DNA from: Gammaproteobacteria bacterium
GTDB taxonomy: Bacteria > Pseudomonadota > Gammaproteobacteria > DSM-19610
Length of the DNA stretch: 64,000 nucleotides
Assembly: GCA_011374975.1 (NCBI GenBank)
Contig: DRNU01000151.1
Location: forward strand, 1-64,000
Reading direction: 5' to 3'
The first letter of the stretch is position 1. Every line of letters starts with the position of its first letter. Below, in pieces: positions 49,001 to 57,818 of this stretch. A program made the translations under genes and the position numbers. Under the pieces are notes generated by a model. The model was not told where the DNA came from, searched no databases, and saw only the letters and a list, made by a program, of their open reading frames with translations.

Positions 49001-50528
49001 CACCGATCCCTTTCGATCCACCGTCACCCGGCTGCCCGTCCCCGTTCTGTAAATATTCCGCGCCACTCTTCGCATACAGCGTAATCATCCATATATACGT
49101 GGCAATGTCCGGCGGCAGGAGACGACGGCACAAGTAAGTCTCCATCAGACTGCTCAGACGATACTTCTTTTCATCAGAAGGATCTGTCAACAGGCTGTTA
49201 ACCTCGAATATCTTGTCGAAGAGGCTTTCATATAATGAACTGGTACTGCCACGCTCAGCCTGGTAGCTGTCGAGAATCTCTCTGCCGGCTATAAAAAAGA
49301 ACCGCGCTTTACCCGTGTTAATAAAATTCTTGATCGCACTGAGCAAGGTTTCTACACGGTCTTTTCGTTGCGCGGCTGCTTTCAGCAGGGATGTCGTATC
49401 ACAATTATTATTTTCTGTTTCTTCACCGTTCCCGGAACCACTGATCTTGTCCAGTTCATCAAAAACAAATATGACATCGGGCCGCCCGAAAAACCGCGGC
49501 ATTTTACGCATATCCTCAAGAATACGGAGTAATGCAATCTCTGTCTGGGAAGCATCCAGCGGCATCTGACGACGCGACCTGGCATAGGTAAAGGGGCCTG
49601 CCTGGACTTTCCCCAGGATTTCCCTGGTGTACTTCACACGCAGAGTCAATTGACGGAGCCTGCTCTTTATGGCGGCAGGCCAGATTCCGATCCATGACAG
49701 AACATAGGCTGTTGCACCATAACCCGCCAAGGCAAAAGCCAGAACAAACAGGATGTAGTTGGCAACCGCCACGTGCAGACCAGGCGAGGATGAAGCGGTA
49801 TTATAAAGCGACAAATAAACGCTATACGCCCCTGGAGAACCACCTGCATATACAACCCCGTCCAGAACAGACGCCGCGCCCTTCAGGCAGAAGGCAGCAA
49901 CTATAAAGCGGAGCCCGTTCCTTAAAAGCGACAGATATTTATTCCCAAGGTAGGCGCCATTCACTGAAAGCGCAACGTTATACATAACCTCTTCGGCACT
50001 TAAAGCCCGGTCGCTGCCAAGCGCAATCCTGACCTCTACAATATTTCTCGCCTCGAACATTTTCCTCCAGATGCCGGGCACCAGTCGGAACAAACCCGCC
50101 AACTGGGAGAATACAGTGAAAGAGAGCATGGATTTAAGCGAACGGGTACGATCAAGCGAGTGCTTTACCTTCCGCATGAAGAACCGGTGCATGAGCGCAT
50201 AAAACCCTCTGCGCACAATACCGGCGTTACTTTTCCTGATTAACTGGAGCGGCGCCCAGCCGGGGAATTTCCGTTTCGCCGCATAAAAGCGCAGGGCCCT
50301 GTTGACCAAACTGGTTTTTCCGGAGCCCCGGTACCCCGCCACAAGATAACTGCCACGGGTGGTGGTGGTATGTGACAGCACTTCTATAATATCGGCCAGC
50401 AACTCTTCACGACCGACAAACCCATGGTCATCTTCCAGCTTCTTGCTTGCCAGTTCATGCCTTAAGGTATATCTGAGAGGGACACAGACAGGCTGAATAT
50501 CTTCATCTAGCGCAGAATTCCGCGGCAT
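46032..50528 (-). CDS. Giant (1498 aa) membrane-associated P-loop NTPase
   Basis: Walker A YLVAGYRGSGKTSLVNRAL and Walker B DVIFVFDELDKISG, with hydrophobic segments between them; long helical C-terminal region. Confidence 0.8.
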   Translation of the reverse strand: MPRNSALDEDIQPVCVPLRYTLRHELASKKLEDDHGFVGREELLADIIEVLSHTTTTRGSYLVAGYRGSGKTSLVNRALRFYAAKRKFPGWAPLQLIRKSNAGIVRRGFYALMHRFFMRKVKHSLDRTRSLKSMLSFTVFSQLAGLFRLVPGIWRKMFEARNIVEVRIALGSDRALSAEEVMYNVALSVNGAYLGNKYLSLLRNGLRFIVAAFCLKGAASVLDGVVYAGGSPGAYSVYLSLYNTASSSPGLHVAVANYILFVLAFALAGYGATAYVLSWIGIWPAAIKSRLRQLTLRVKYTREILGKVQAGPFTYARSRRQMPLDASQTEIALLRILEDMRKMPRFFGRPDVIFVFDELDKISGSGNGEETENNNCDTTSLLKAAAQRKDRVETLLSAIKNFINTGKARFFFIAGREILDSYQAERGSTSSLYESLFDKIFEVNSLLTDPSDEKKYRLSSLMETYLCRRLLPPDIATYIWMITLYAKSGAEYLQNGDGQPGDGGSKGIGVKKNSIMYSPYRLDVYYHYLLYTGVDQVEARRIILCLRNFTSFLTVHSWGNCKRMASLFEHFSKPYRVSDPRARSTLDRIVFGGPGAKHGLKGRVLSAFNRKPFSMVLQFGIIDQQRVLLAGNLSILLHHHLSRQLAHSGDKLVVSTFVTLQYILKFHRLPFSRSQLERMDEVLNIYRSPDLNNVTDTLLTKVLRLYCRRIRNSFYRYRFNSGFEQELRYISRVSDIESAAFNFSLDSNAAVKRYYRENIARVQKSRVVDGEGAIKDSNTVFADYYLALGDLYLGEQSHEFAIECYQIAVDILKPEIGHDHTVSAGKRFFQLIEALLKLGDANERRQRYERAAIAYLSAIEAVTKVNKAAGAYGVFSNEDQQHKTYGVINDVMQLQDSKWDVFRQPLWSLLYLNLKRSPTVWREQLEQLFDDIGCPSWRQKTGILSSVCFWIRETGDPQIYYRLGRISMFYEAPELAGKFLVKCLEQLDGEPGSERCAYLQGMAGTALSDAMLSKYLSDDSSKSSAPGLASLVDMLGKLVNHGETENSPTIDTMLAGIDAVSVQEIPQDTGINHILGMSLRSAQLYEQAGLYPQASFTYLNIISQLSLFTELIALIINLKDFGRDYSFLLLKDDDPAHATLEALIKWIQGSANLRAEIGWKALVNLSYTHGAAHFHFLSFHRDCDLAPLKDAGDGQDRGDSFMARCLQDFARNNERPDDLDQLPYFIRQLCEVADPDTGLYKETAFWQHSSIAQKLGFVSVWSELSVYRIRPALFKGKQKPSIEDVRIKNLSPFSVRSLVFGHWLRAVYYANDLHDKLQKWQASPRIESFYEAGAKAVYNYYRAMYYIKQISGNDQDIMFPPPGLVMFHLWKLLYSLYRYERGLSQPGREINTANIVQVVYDRLHSHVGTSVQASYLDLAFVSQRTIRYLKDIEAVEDLSSRSRHEILKTKFYLSDDYDDSRFNFEWMALHLFAPMSKLLQRYISEVMEKEEFDHRQRD

Positions 50529-51021
50529 AGAATACTCTCTCCATGAGTTACAAATGCAGGTCAGGCTACGAGTAATCCGGGGTACTTCTGGTTGATTCTT
50601 TCCCCGATGTTTTTTTATACTTTAACAGGGCGCCGCACAAAGAAAAACCGGAAGGGTACTGAAGCTCTTTTTCAAATCGATAAAAACTCATGTTTCACCG
50701 GCAAACATCCAGGCCATCAAATGCTTGCCATGGCGTTGCAACGATCGTAAATAGTCGAGCAAAAGTTCTTTTGGCCGGCCGGATTTTCGCCATAGGTTCG
50801 GACCCCCTTCAACCCCCCCTCCGAGCCGAACTTGAGACGCTCCGCACAGAGGCGTTGTTTTTTGCACCTGACACCCTGCGGAACCTGCTCTACAGGCTGA
50901 ACCCCTGCGCCGATGACTTCAGTCCCTGTGCCGTGGCCGTTGCATGCAGGCATCCGTGACACGACTGATCAGTTGGCCGGGTGTCCTGAAAGGAATAGCG
51001 GGATGCCCGGGGACCTGTTGT

Positions 51022-52107
51022 TCAGGTCCGGTCAGCCGGCAGACCGGGCATCGGGGCTGGTTCTTCTTCGTCATCAATCTCGGAACCCAGCAGGACGGCA
51101 ATCCAGCGTGTATCGTCGCGGCTGTCCAGGGCGATCTTCAGGGTCATCGTCAGCGGCACCGACAGGAACATGCCAATCAGTCCCAGCACCCAGCCCCAGA
51201 ACACCAGGGAGAGAAACACAACCAGAGTGGAAAGACCGAGTCGCCGCCCCATGAAACGTGGCTCGATGACGTTGCCGACCAGGTTATTGACCAGCAGGTA
51301 AACGCCGGCGGTCCACAGCGCGGAAACCGTACCGAGCTGCACCAGCGCCAGCAGGATCGGCGGTACGGCGGCGATCAGCGAACCGATATTGGGTACATAG
51401 TTGAGGAAGAAGGCAATCATGCCCCACAGCAGGGGGAAATCCACACCCAGCGCCAGCAACGCCAGGTAGATGAGAAGCGCAGTCAGCAGGCTGGTGAGGG
51501 TCTTGATCGCCATGTAACGCTTCACATCGTTCAGCATACGCTCGATATGGCGCAGGTCGTTCTGCGGGTCGGGCAGTATCCTGTGCAGCTTGGCCGGGAA
51601 ATCGGAGGCCTCGAACAGGATGAACAGCACGGTCAGAAGGATGAGAAACGCGTTGGTCAGCAGGCCGCTGAGGCTGCTCAGCCCCTGTGCCGCCATATTC
51701 ATCGCCTTGCCCGGATCGAGCAGACGGGAGACGGTCTCTTCACTCAGGACCAGGCCGTTGTTGTTAAGCCATACCTGCAGGCCCTGGAGCATCTCGGCAA
51801 ACTTCTGCTGATAGACCGGCAGCTGGGCCGAAAAGTCATCGGCCGAACGGCCCACCATACCTCCCAGCAGCATGCCACCTCCCAGGATCAGCAGCATCAC
51901 CAGAAGGATAGCGAAGGAGGTCGGGATGCGGTGGGACACCATGAACTGCACCGCCGGCATCACGATGACGGCAAGAAAAGTGGCCATCAGGAAGGGAACC
52001 AGCAACTCCTGCGCCTCGCGCATTCCGGCGATCACGATCACCAGCGCAGCGGCGGTAACCAGTGTGCTGCTGACGGGACTGCGCCCTGCCAATGGGGGAA
52101 GGTTCAT
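51022..52107 (-). CDS. AI-2E family (PerM-like) transporter
   Basis: Multiple TM segments; GMIAFFLNYVPNIGSLIAAVPPILLALVQLG motif. Confidence 0.88.
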   Translation of the reverse strand: MNLPPLAGRSPVSSTLVTAAALVIVIAGMREAQELLVPFLMATFLAVIVMPAVQFMVSHRIPTSFAILLVMLLILGGGMLLGGMVGRSADDFSAQLPVYQQKFAEMLQGLQVWLNNNGLVLSEETVSRLLDPGKAMNMAAQGLSSLSGLLTNAFLILLTVLFILFEASDFPAKLHRILPDPQNDLRHIERMLNDVKRYMAIKTLTSLLTALLIYLALLALGVDFPLLWGMIAFFLNYVPNIGSLIAAVPPILLALVQLGTVSALWTAGVYLLVNNLVGNVIEPRFMGRRLGLSTLVVFLSLVFWGWVLGLIGMFLSVPLTMTLKIALDSRDDTRWIAVLLGSEIDDEEEPAPMPGLPADRT

Positions 52108-52347
52108 TTGAGTTCGGGATCCATTCCCCGTTCCTGCTGATGGAACATCGTGTGAGTATAAGCCGAAAAAAAGCCTTTTTCACCACCCGTTAACACGTCA
52201 TTCACGGGCAGGGAGGTTCAACTTGACTCTATTGTCCTGTCCGATACAAACTCGCCTGATCAGGTCGTATTTCAAACTGCCTGCAACGGGCGCATACATG
52301 CACCTGACTGAATTGCTCCCTTTCACGCTATTTACAGGGATATACCC

Positions 52348-53760
52348 ATGCTTCACAAGCGCACTACCGACCAGAATATCCAGGATGCCCTCGAACAGGG
52401 TGACTCGCTCGTGTTCGGTTCCAGCGGTCTTTCCAGACCCGCCCCGAAATACACCATGCCGCAGGATGAAATGCTCCCCAGGCAGGCCTACCAGATCGTC
52501 CATGACGAACTGATGCTGGACGGTAACTCCAGGCTCAATCTGGCCACCTTTGTAACCACCTGGATTGAACCCGAGGCTCGCGACCTGATGAACGAGACCT
52601 TCGACAAGAACATGATCGACAAGGACGAGTACCCGCAGACCGCCGAAATCGAGATGCGCTGCGTGAACATCCTGTCAAACCTCTTCCACGGCAAGTCCGA
52701 GGAAGGCAGGGAGGCCTGTGGCTGTTCAACCATCGGCTCCAGCGAGGCCGCCATGCTGTGCGGCATGGCCATGAAATGGAACTGGCGCAAAAAACGCCAG
52801 GCACAGGGCAAGGACACCGGCAGGCCGAACTTCGTGGTTCCCGCGGATGTACAGGTCTGCTGGGAAAAATTCTGCGTCTACTGGGACATTGAAATGCGCG
52901 AGGTGCCCATGCGCAAGGAGAACGGTTTCCGGGTGAACCTGCGCGAAATCCCGGACCACTGCGACGAAAACACCATCGGCGTGCTGGGCATCCTGGGCAC
53001 CACCTACACCGGCGAGTTCCAGGACATCAACCTGCTCGACTCGCTCATGGAGGAATACAACGCCAGCACGGGTTACGATATTCCCGTCCATGTCGATGCC
53101 GCGAGCGGCGGATTTGTCGCGCCCTTTCTTTACCCCGACCTCGAATGGGACTTCCGCCTCAAATGGGTGAAATCCATTAATGTCTCCGGCCACAAGTTCG
53201 GTCTGGTGGCCCCGGGTGTCGGCTGGGCACTGTGGAAGAACTGGTCAGAACTGCCCGAGGAACTCATCTTCCACGTCAACTACCTCGGCGGCGACATGCC
53301 CACCTTTGCACTCAACTTCTCGCGCCCCGGCAGCCAGGTCATTGCACAGTATTACAACTTTATCCGGCTCGGTTTCGACGGCTACCGCAAGATCCACCAG
53401 GCCTGCATGGATGTCGTATTCAAGCTGCGCGACCTGGTCGCTCAATCCGAAATCGGGGAAGTGGTATTCGACGACATCAAAATGCCGCTGCTGGCCTTCA
53501 AGCTCAGGGACGACTTCAACCGGGGCTACAGCGTCTATGATATCTCGTACAAGCTGCGCGCCTACGGCTGGCAGGTGCCCGCCTATACCCTGGCCGAGGC
53601 CTGCAAGGACGTCTCCATTCTGCGTGTCGTCGCCAAGGAAGGTTTCACTTACGATCTTGCCGCCCTGCTGGTAAAACACGTCCGCGAAGTCATTGCGGAC
53701 CTGGAAGGGAACGCACAGAAACGCGAGACGCCTGCCGAGCCCCAGACCAGAATCTGCTGA
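52348..53760 (+). CDS. gadB: Glutamate decarboxylase (PLP-dependent)
   Basis: MLDGNSRLNLATFVTTWIEPEARDLM; CGCSTIGSSEAAMLCGMAMKWNWRKKRQ; SINVSGHKFGLVAPGVGWALWK. Confidence 0.93.
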   Translation: MLHKRTTDQNIQDALEQGDSLVFGSSGLSRPAPKYTMPQDEMLPRQAYQIVHDELMLDGNSRLNLATFVTTWIEPEARDLMNETFDKNMIDKDEYPQTAEIEMRCVNILSNLFHGKSEEGREACGCSTIGSSEAAMLCGMAMKWNWRKKRQAQGKDTGRPNFVVPADVQVCWEKFCVYWDIEMREVPMRKENGFRVNLREIPDHCDENTIGVLGILGTTYTGEFQDINLLDSLMEEYNASTGYDIPVHVDAASGGFVAPFLYPDLEWDFRLKWVKSINVSGHKFGLVAPGVGWALWKNWSELPEELIFHVNYLGGDMPTFALNFSRPGSQVIAQYYNFIRLGFDGYRKIHQACMDVVFKLRDLVAQSEIGEVVFDDIKMPLLAFKLRDDFNRGYSVYDISYKLRAYGWQVPAYTLAEACKDVSILRVVAKEGFTYDLAALLVKHVREVIADLEGNAQKRETPAEPQTRIC

Positions 53761-53859
53761 CAGGACGTTCCGGTTGCTGTTCCGGGCCCGAAACCCGGCA
53801 ACAGTGCGGCGGCGGCAGAAACCGCAACGATAGTAACAGGCCCTCACCACAATATAATT

Positions 53860-54645
53860 TTATGAGAACCAGGCGATCAACTGCTTCAGGAATCCCGGTT
53901 TTTCGCTGCCTGCAGGATTATCCTCACGATATGCCCATGCAAGGCAAATATTGTCACTTTTACCCTGTCCCTGTCGGCTGGCCAATTGTACCAACTGCCC
54001 TGCATATTCCTGATCAATGGCAGTACCGTCAGTTCTCGCAAATATTTCCTCTACGTCCACCTGACCCCAGAATCCGTCACTACAGAGCAGAAAGAAATCT
54101 CCTGCCGAAACTTCCGATGTGTAAAAATCAGGTGATAGTTCGTTGTTTCCACCAAGGCACATGTAGAGCTGGTTCTGCGGTGCTGGAGGTCTGGTTTCAT
54201 CCCCGGGCTCGCTCTCATGTTCCGTCATTAATTGCGCAATAGAGTGATCCGAGGTCTTGTAGATGAGACTGCCGCCATGGAACTGATAAAGTCGACTGTC
54301 GCCCACGTGTACGCAGTAGGCATGACTGGCCGTTAAATATGCAATCACACAGGTGCTGCCTGGCGCAGATGCGCGGTTCTCCGACAAGGCCAGGATGGCA
54401 TCGTGTGCGTCCAGGCAGATGTTTTCCAGAAACGCCCTGGGATCCTCTATCTTGCTCTGGTTAAACCGTCTGGATGCAATGTCTATAACGGTTTGTGCTG
54501 CTGCCGCACCGTCTTTGTGACCACCCATGCCATCCGCTACTACGAGCAAGTGCGCCTCTCTATCCTCCAGGTGGAGAATGGTGGCGCGATCCTGCTGTTC
54601 TTCCCGATCGCCAAGAGTCAGCGCCGAGGCATATTGCCAGGTCAC
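53860..54645 (-). CDS. PP2C-family protein phosphatase
   Basis: DREEQQDRATILH; LLVVADGMGGHKDG; FLLCSDGFWGQV. Confidence 0.9.
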   Translation of the reverse strand: MTWQYASALTLGDREEQQDRATILHLEDREAHLLVVADGMGGHKDGAAAAQTVIDIASRRFNQSKIEDPRAFLENICLDAHDAILALSENRASAPGSTCVIAYLTASHAYCVHVGDSRLYQFHGGSLIYKTSDHSIAQLMTEHESEPGDETRPPAPQNQLYMCLGGNNELSPDFYTSEVSAGDFFLLCSDGFWGQVDVEEIFARTDGTAIDQEYAGQLVQLASRQGQGKSDNICLAWAYREDNPAGSEKPGFLKQLIAWFS

Positions 54646-54695
54646 AGGAAGGAACTCTTGATATGAGAGGCCCTGGCTATCATATGCGCAATTCC

Positions 54696-55406
54696 TTATC
54701 GGTTGTTAATAATCCGGTGAAAGAACCGCATAGACAGATTTTTAACACGCAGAGAGTCTCCATCCATGAGTTTTACGGGTTGTGTTAACGGCTCCTCATT
54801 TCTCATCACACGACCCCACCTTTGCGGTAGCAGGTGGTAACCATCAGTGTTCCGCTGAATTTCCGCTGCAAAACCAAAAGTCAGCCATCCAGAGGTGCGA
54901 ATATCGCATTCTTTTGATCTGCCAATCCTGAAGTTCTGCTCCTTGAGCAGGAACCTGGATTGCTTGCCTTTGGCATCCAGTAACTCCAGATACGCTGTTT
55001 TCTTCTTTTCTCTTAGCTTAAGAAGCTCCTGAACGTCAGATATATTCACTTCCATGGTGCCGGTCTGGGACTGATCTCCGTCCTGCGCAATATCCGGATC
55101 GGCTATTCCGTGGAGTCCGCGCGACACCATATACTTCAGAACATAGTTGTATATCTGTATCTCATCCCGGTATTCGAGCCTGTGCCGGTCGACTTTATTG
55201 CCGTTGACAAATACGCCATTACTACTGTCATTATCGTCTATGACGTATCCACCTGATTCCTTTTGAATCCATGCGTGATGCGATGAGACGCCTGCATTAT
55301 CAAGGACAATATCACTATCCGCACTTCGTCCGACGGTCAGGTGGTCCTTGGTCATTTCAACCTGATCCATCAGCACATCGTTGAGGTATATTCGCATGTA
55401 GGGCAT
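54696..55406 (-). CDS. FHA-domain protein, second degenerate FHA-like region
   Basis: LTVGRSADSDIVLDNAGVSSHHAWIQKESGGYVIDDNDSSNGVFVNGNKV; later FRIGRSKECDIRTSGW. Confidence 0.88.
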   Translation of the reverse strand: MPYMRIYLNDVLMDQVEMTKDHLTVGRSADSDIVLDNAGVSSHHAWIQKESGGYVIDDNDSSNGVFVNGNKVDRHRLEYRDEIQIYNYVLKYMVSRGLHGIADPDIAQDGDQSQTGTMEVNISDVQELLKLREKKKTAYLELLDAKGKQSRFLLKEQNFRIGRSKECDIRTSGWLTFGFAAEIQRNTDGYHLLPQRWGRVMRNEEPLTQPVKLMDGDSLRVKNLSMRFFHRIINNR

Positions 55407-55436
55407 GTCAGTTATCCACTGGTTACTTTATTAAGC

Positions 55437-57101
55437 TCACGAGAATGGCGCCTTGATTTTCTTCCAGATCCTTCCCGGCGCATCCCGGAATGCGTTTGTG
55501 TTTTTCTGCAGCTCCTGCAATCTGGCATTGTCAGGCTGAATCTCCAGCCCTCGATTCAAATACTCCTTTGCAGCTACATAATTGAACTTGTCCAGCTTGC
55601 TTTCGGCAAGGTCTCCATAAGCATCGGCGATTCCGGTGATACCCTCAAGCGCCTGTCTGTGTCCGGGATACAGCTCAAGAATTTTCTGATAGTAGTAGTA
55701 GGCATTGTTATTCTTCGGCCTTGTAAGCCGGCGCTCTTTCAATGCCGTGTCAGCCTGCGACAGCAATTTTCCAATGTTCGATTTTTTCTGCAGCGCTTGC
55801 AGCCGGCGATTGTCCGGCTGAATGGCCAGCCCTCGATGCAAATGGCGCCTGGCGGCTTCGTAATCGTACTGATCCAGTTTTCTTTCCGCGAGATCTGCAT
55901 AGGCATCAGCGATTCTGTTCTTGCCCCTGATCGCCTCTTCGTGCTGCGGATGCAGTTCAAGGATCCGCTGGTAATAGTGATAGGCATTGTTATTTTCCGG
56001 TGTTGTAAGCCGGTATTCTTCAAGTGCCGCGGCCGCCTGCGACAAAAGCGCCTCGATGACTTGTTCGTTATTGCTCGCTGCAACAGGTGTTTCTTTTACC
56101 GGATCAACGGGTTCCGGAGACGGCATTTCGACAGTAACCGGGGTACTTTCCGGAATTACGGCTTCGCTTTTTGTCATGACCGGAGTCGCCGGATGCTCGT
56201 TGCGCCCGGGAATCATCCATAGCCCTGTCAATACGGCACCACCGACGCCAAGAACGGCCGCAAGAGCTCCGGCGGGTGCCCATGTCATTCGCCGTGGCTT
56301 CTTTTTTACCGGCATTCTTAACTGCTGGACAAAGCGCACCATTTCCGCAGCGCTTGTGAATCGATCGTCCGGGGATTTCGCTATCATTTTGTGAATCAGG
56401 GTGCGATAGCGGAGCAGCTCATGCGGAAGGACCGGGAGCGGATCCGACATATGAGCGACAATGGTTTCAATATGGGAGTCGCCTTTATAAGGCTTATTCC
56501 CGGTCAGCATTTCATACAGGACGATTCCAAGACTGTAGATATCGGTGCGCCTGTCCAGCTCTTTCGAGGCGGCCTGCTCCGGGCTGATATAGTAAGGGCT
56601 GCCAAAGGCACGGCCGTCCATTGTCAGCCTGGCATCGGATTCCTGTTGTTTGGCGGTCCCGAAGTCAGTAAGAATCGGTGTGCCGTCTTTGTGGAACAGA
56701 ATATTGCCTGGTTTGATGTCCCGGTGAATGATGCCCTTTCGGTGGACGAAATCCAGGCAATTACCAAGCGCTTCCAGCCATTGCAATGCATCCTGCGGAT
56801 CCACCTTTTTCGGAATTCGTGCGTCGAGATCCCCACCCTCAAGATACTCCATGCAAATATAGGGTCGCCCGTCACTGGTAGCACCGATATCATGAATGTT
56901 GATGACATTGCGATGATTTAATGAAGCGATTATCTGGCCTTCATTGAGAAACCGGCTTAACTGCTCTGGATTTTCGAATTTTCTCAGCAGTTTTATGGCG
57001 ACATGGCGCTGCAGGGATTCCTGTACAGCCAAATAAACGGAGGCCGTACCGCCCTCGGCTATCAGGTGTTCGATCTTGTAACCCGGTATCGTAATTTTCA
57101 C
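55437..57101 (-). CDS. Ser/Thr protein kinase with TM segment and tandem TPR-like repeats
   Basis: IAEGGTASVYLA, IIHRDIKPGNILF, LTDFGTAK, then TM AGALAAVLGVGGAVLTGLW and two copies of a roughly 85-aa repeat. Confidence 0.93.
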   Translation of the reverse strand: MKITIPGYKIEHLIAEGGTASVYLAVQESLQRHVAIKLLRKFENPEQLSRFLNEGQIIASLNHRNVINIHDIGATSDGRPYICMEYLEGGDLDARIPKKVDPQDALQWLEALGNCLDFVHRKGIIHRDIKPGNILFHKDGTPILTDFGTAKQQESDARLTMDGRAFGSPYYISPEQAASKELDRRTDIYSLGIVLYEMLTGNKPYKGDSHIETIVAHMSDPLPVLPHELLRYRTLIHKMIAKSPDDRFTSAAEMVRFVQQLRMPVKKKPRRMTWAPAGALAAVLGVGGAVLTGLWMIPGRNEHPATPVMTKSEAVIPESTPVTVEMPSPEPVDPVKETPVAASNNEQVIEALLSQAAAALEEYRLTTPENNNAYHYYQRILELHPQHEEAIRGKNRIADAYADLAERKLDQYDYEAARRHLHRGLAIQPDNRRLQALQKKSNIGKLLSQADTALKERRLTRPKNNNAYYYYQKILELYPGHRQALEGITGIADAYGDLAESKLDKFNYVAAKEYLNRGLEIQPDNARLQELQKNTNAFRDAPGRIWKKIKAPFS

Positions 57102-57818
57102 AGCTGCAGCGCTTCGATGGATACTGTTGATTCGTCGTGTAATTGCTGTCCTTCCCGGGGGAGGCTGTATACTGTCTCCGGCCCGGGAAAAACCATTGCG
57201 CTGCTAATCGTCAGTAAGCGCAGAACACTTTATGGTGTATTTGGTGTCGACACCGATCACCTATAAAAAGTCTTTAAATACCCTTACGTTATCGTCATTA
57301 ATCAGAGAAGCTTTAGTGCGTTTGGCCGGGGCCGGATTTCTGTAACGGATTGGGATAACTGGAAAAAAAGGTTTTTGGAATGAAATCTGCCGTCAATGGC
57401 CGGTACCGCCACACTCCACCTTTGGTGTGCGTGCTGGCGATGCGGCCAGTGGCAAGCCTACTTGTTCAAGCTGGTAACCGGTCTTCGCTGCGGGGACATC
57501 CTGAGGCAATGCGTTCGATGGTTCATGGCAGCTGGGATGAACCGGGAACAGGGACGACTGCCGGGTAAAATGGAGGCACCAGGCTTTGACCTGCGCTGTG
57601 ACGCGCATCTCCGCACCCTGACCGAGGACATCGTCAAATCGAGCGAAATGTCGCGAAAGCGGCGTGGCAATCCCTTTCCAGAGGTATCAGCAATCTGGCA
57701 CTGACCAGCTCTTTGGATAAGTCGACGGCGAGCTTTCCGGCCGGATCTGTGTTCTTTGCGGGCATGGCGTTCAGATCTCTTTCGCTGAAGCTACCGGAAG
57801 ACTTACCCGGAGTTCGAA

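Noticed and set aside
50640-50962. Short ORFs between the giant NTPase and the AI-2E gene
   Set aside because: No domain signal on either strand; probably non-coding.
50944-52140. 398-aa plus-strand ORF rich in Gln/His/Arg
   Set aside because: Antisense to the AI-2E transporter gene; composition is that of a shadow frame.
57102-57818. About 700 bp between the kinase and KAP genes with only short ORFs
   Set aside because: Short overlapping ORFs on both strands with no recognisable motif; nothing specific could be supported.
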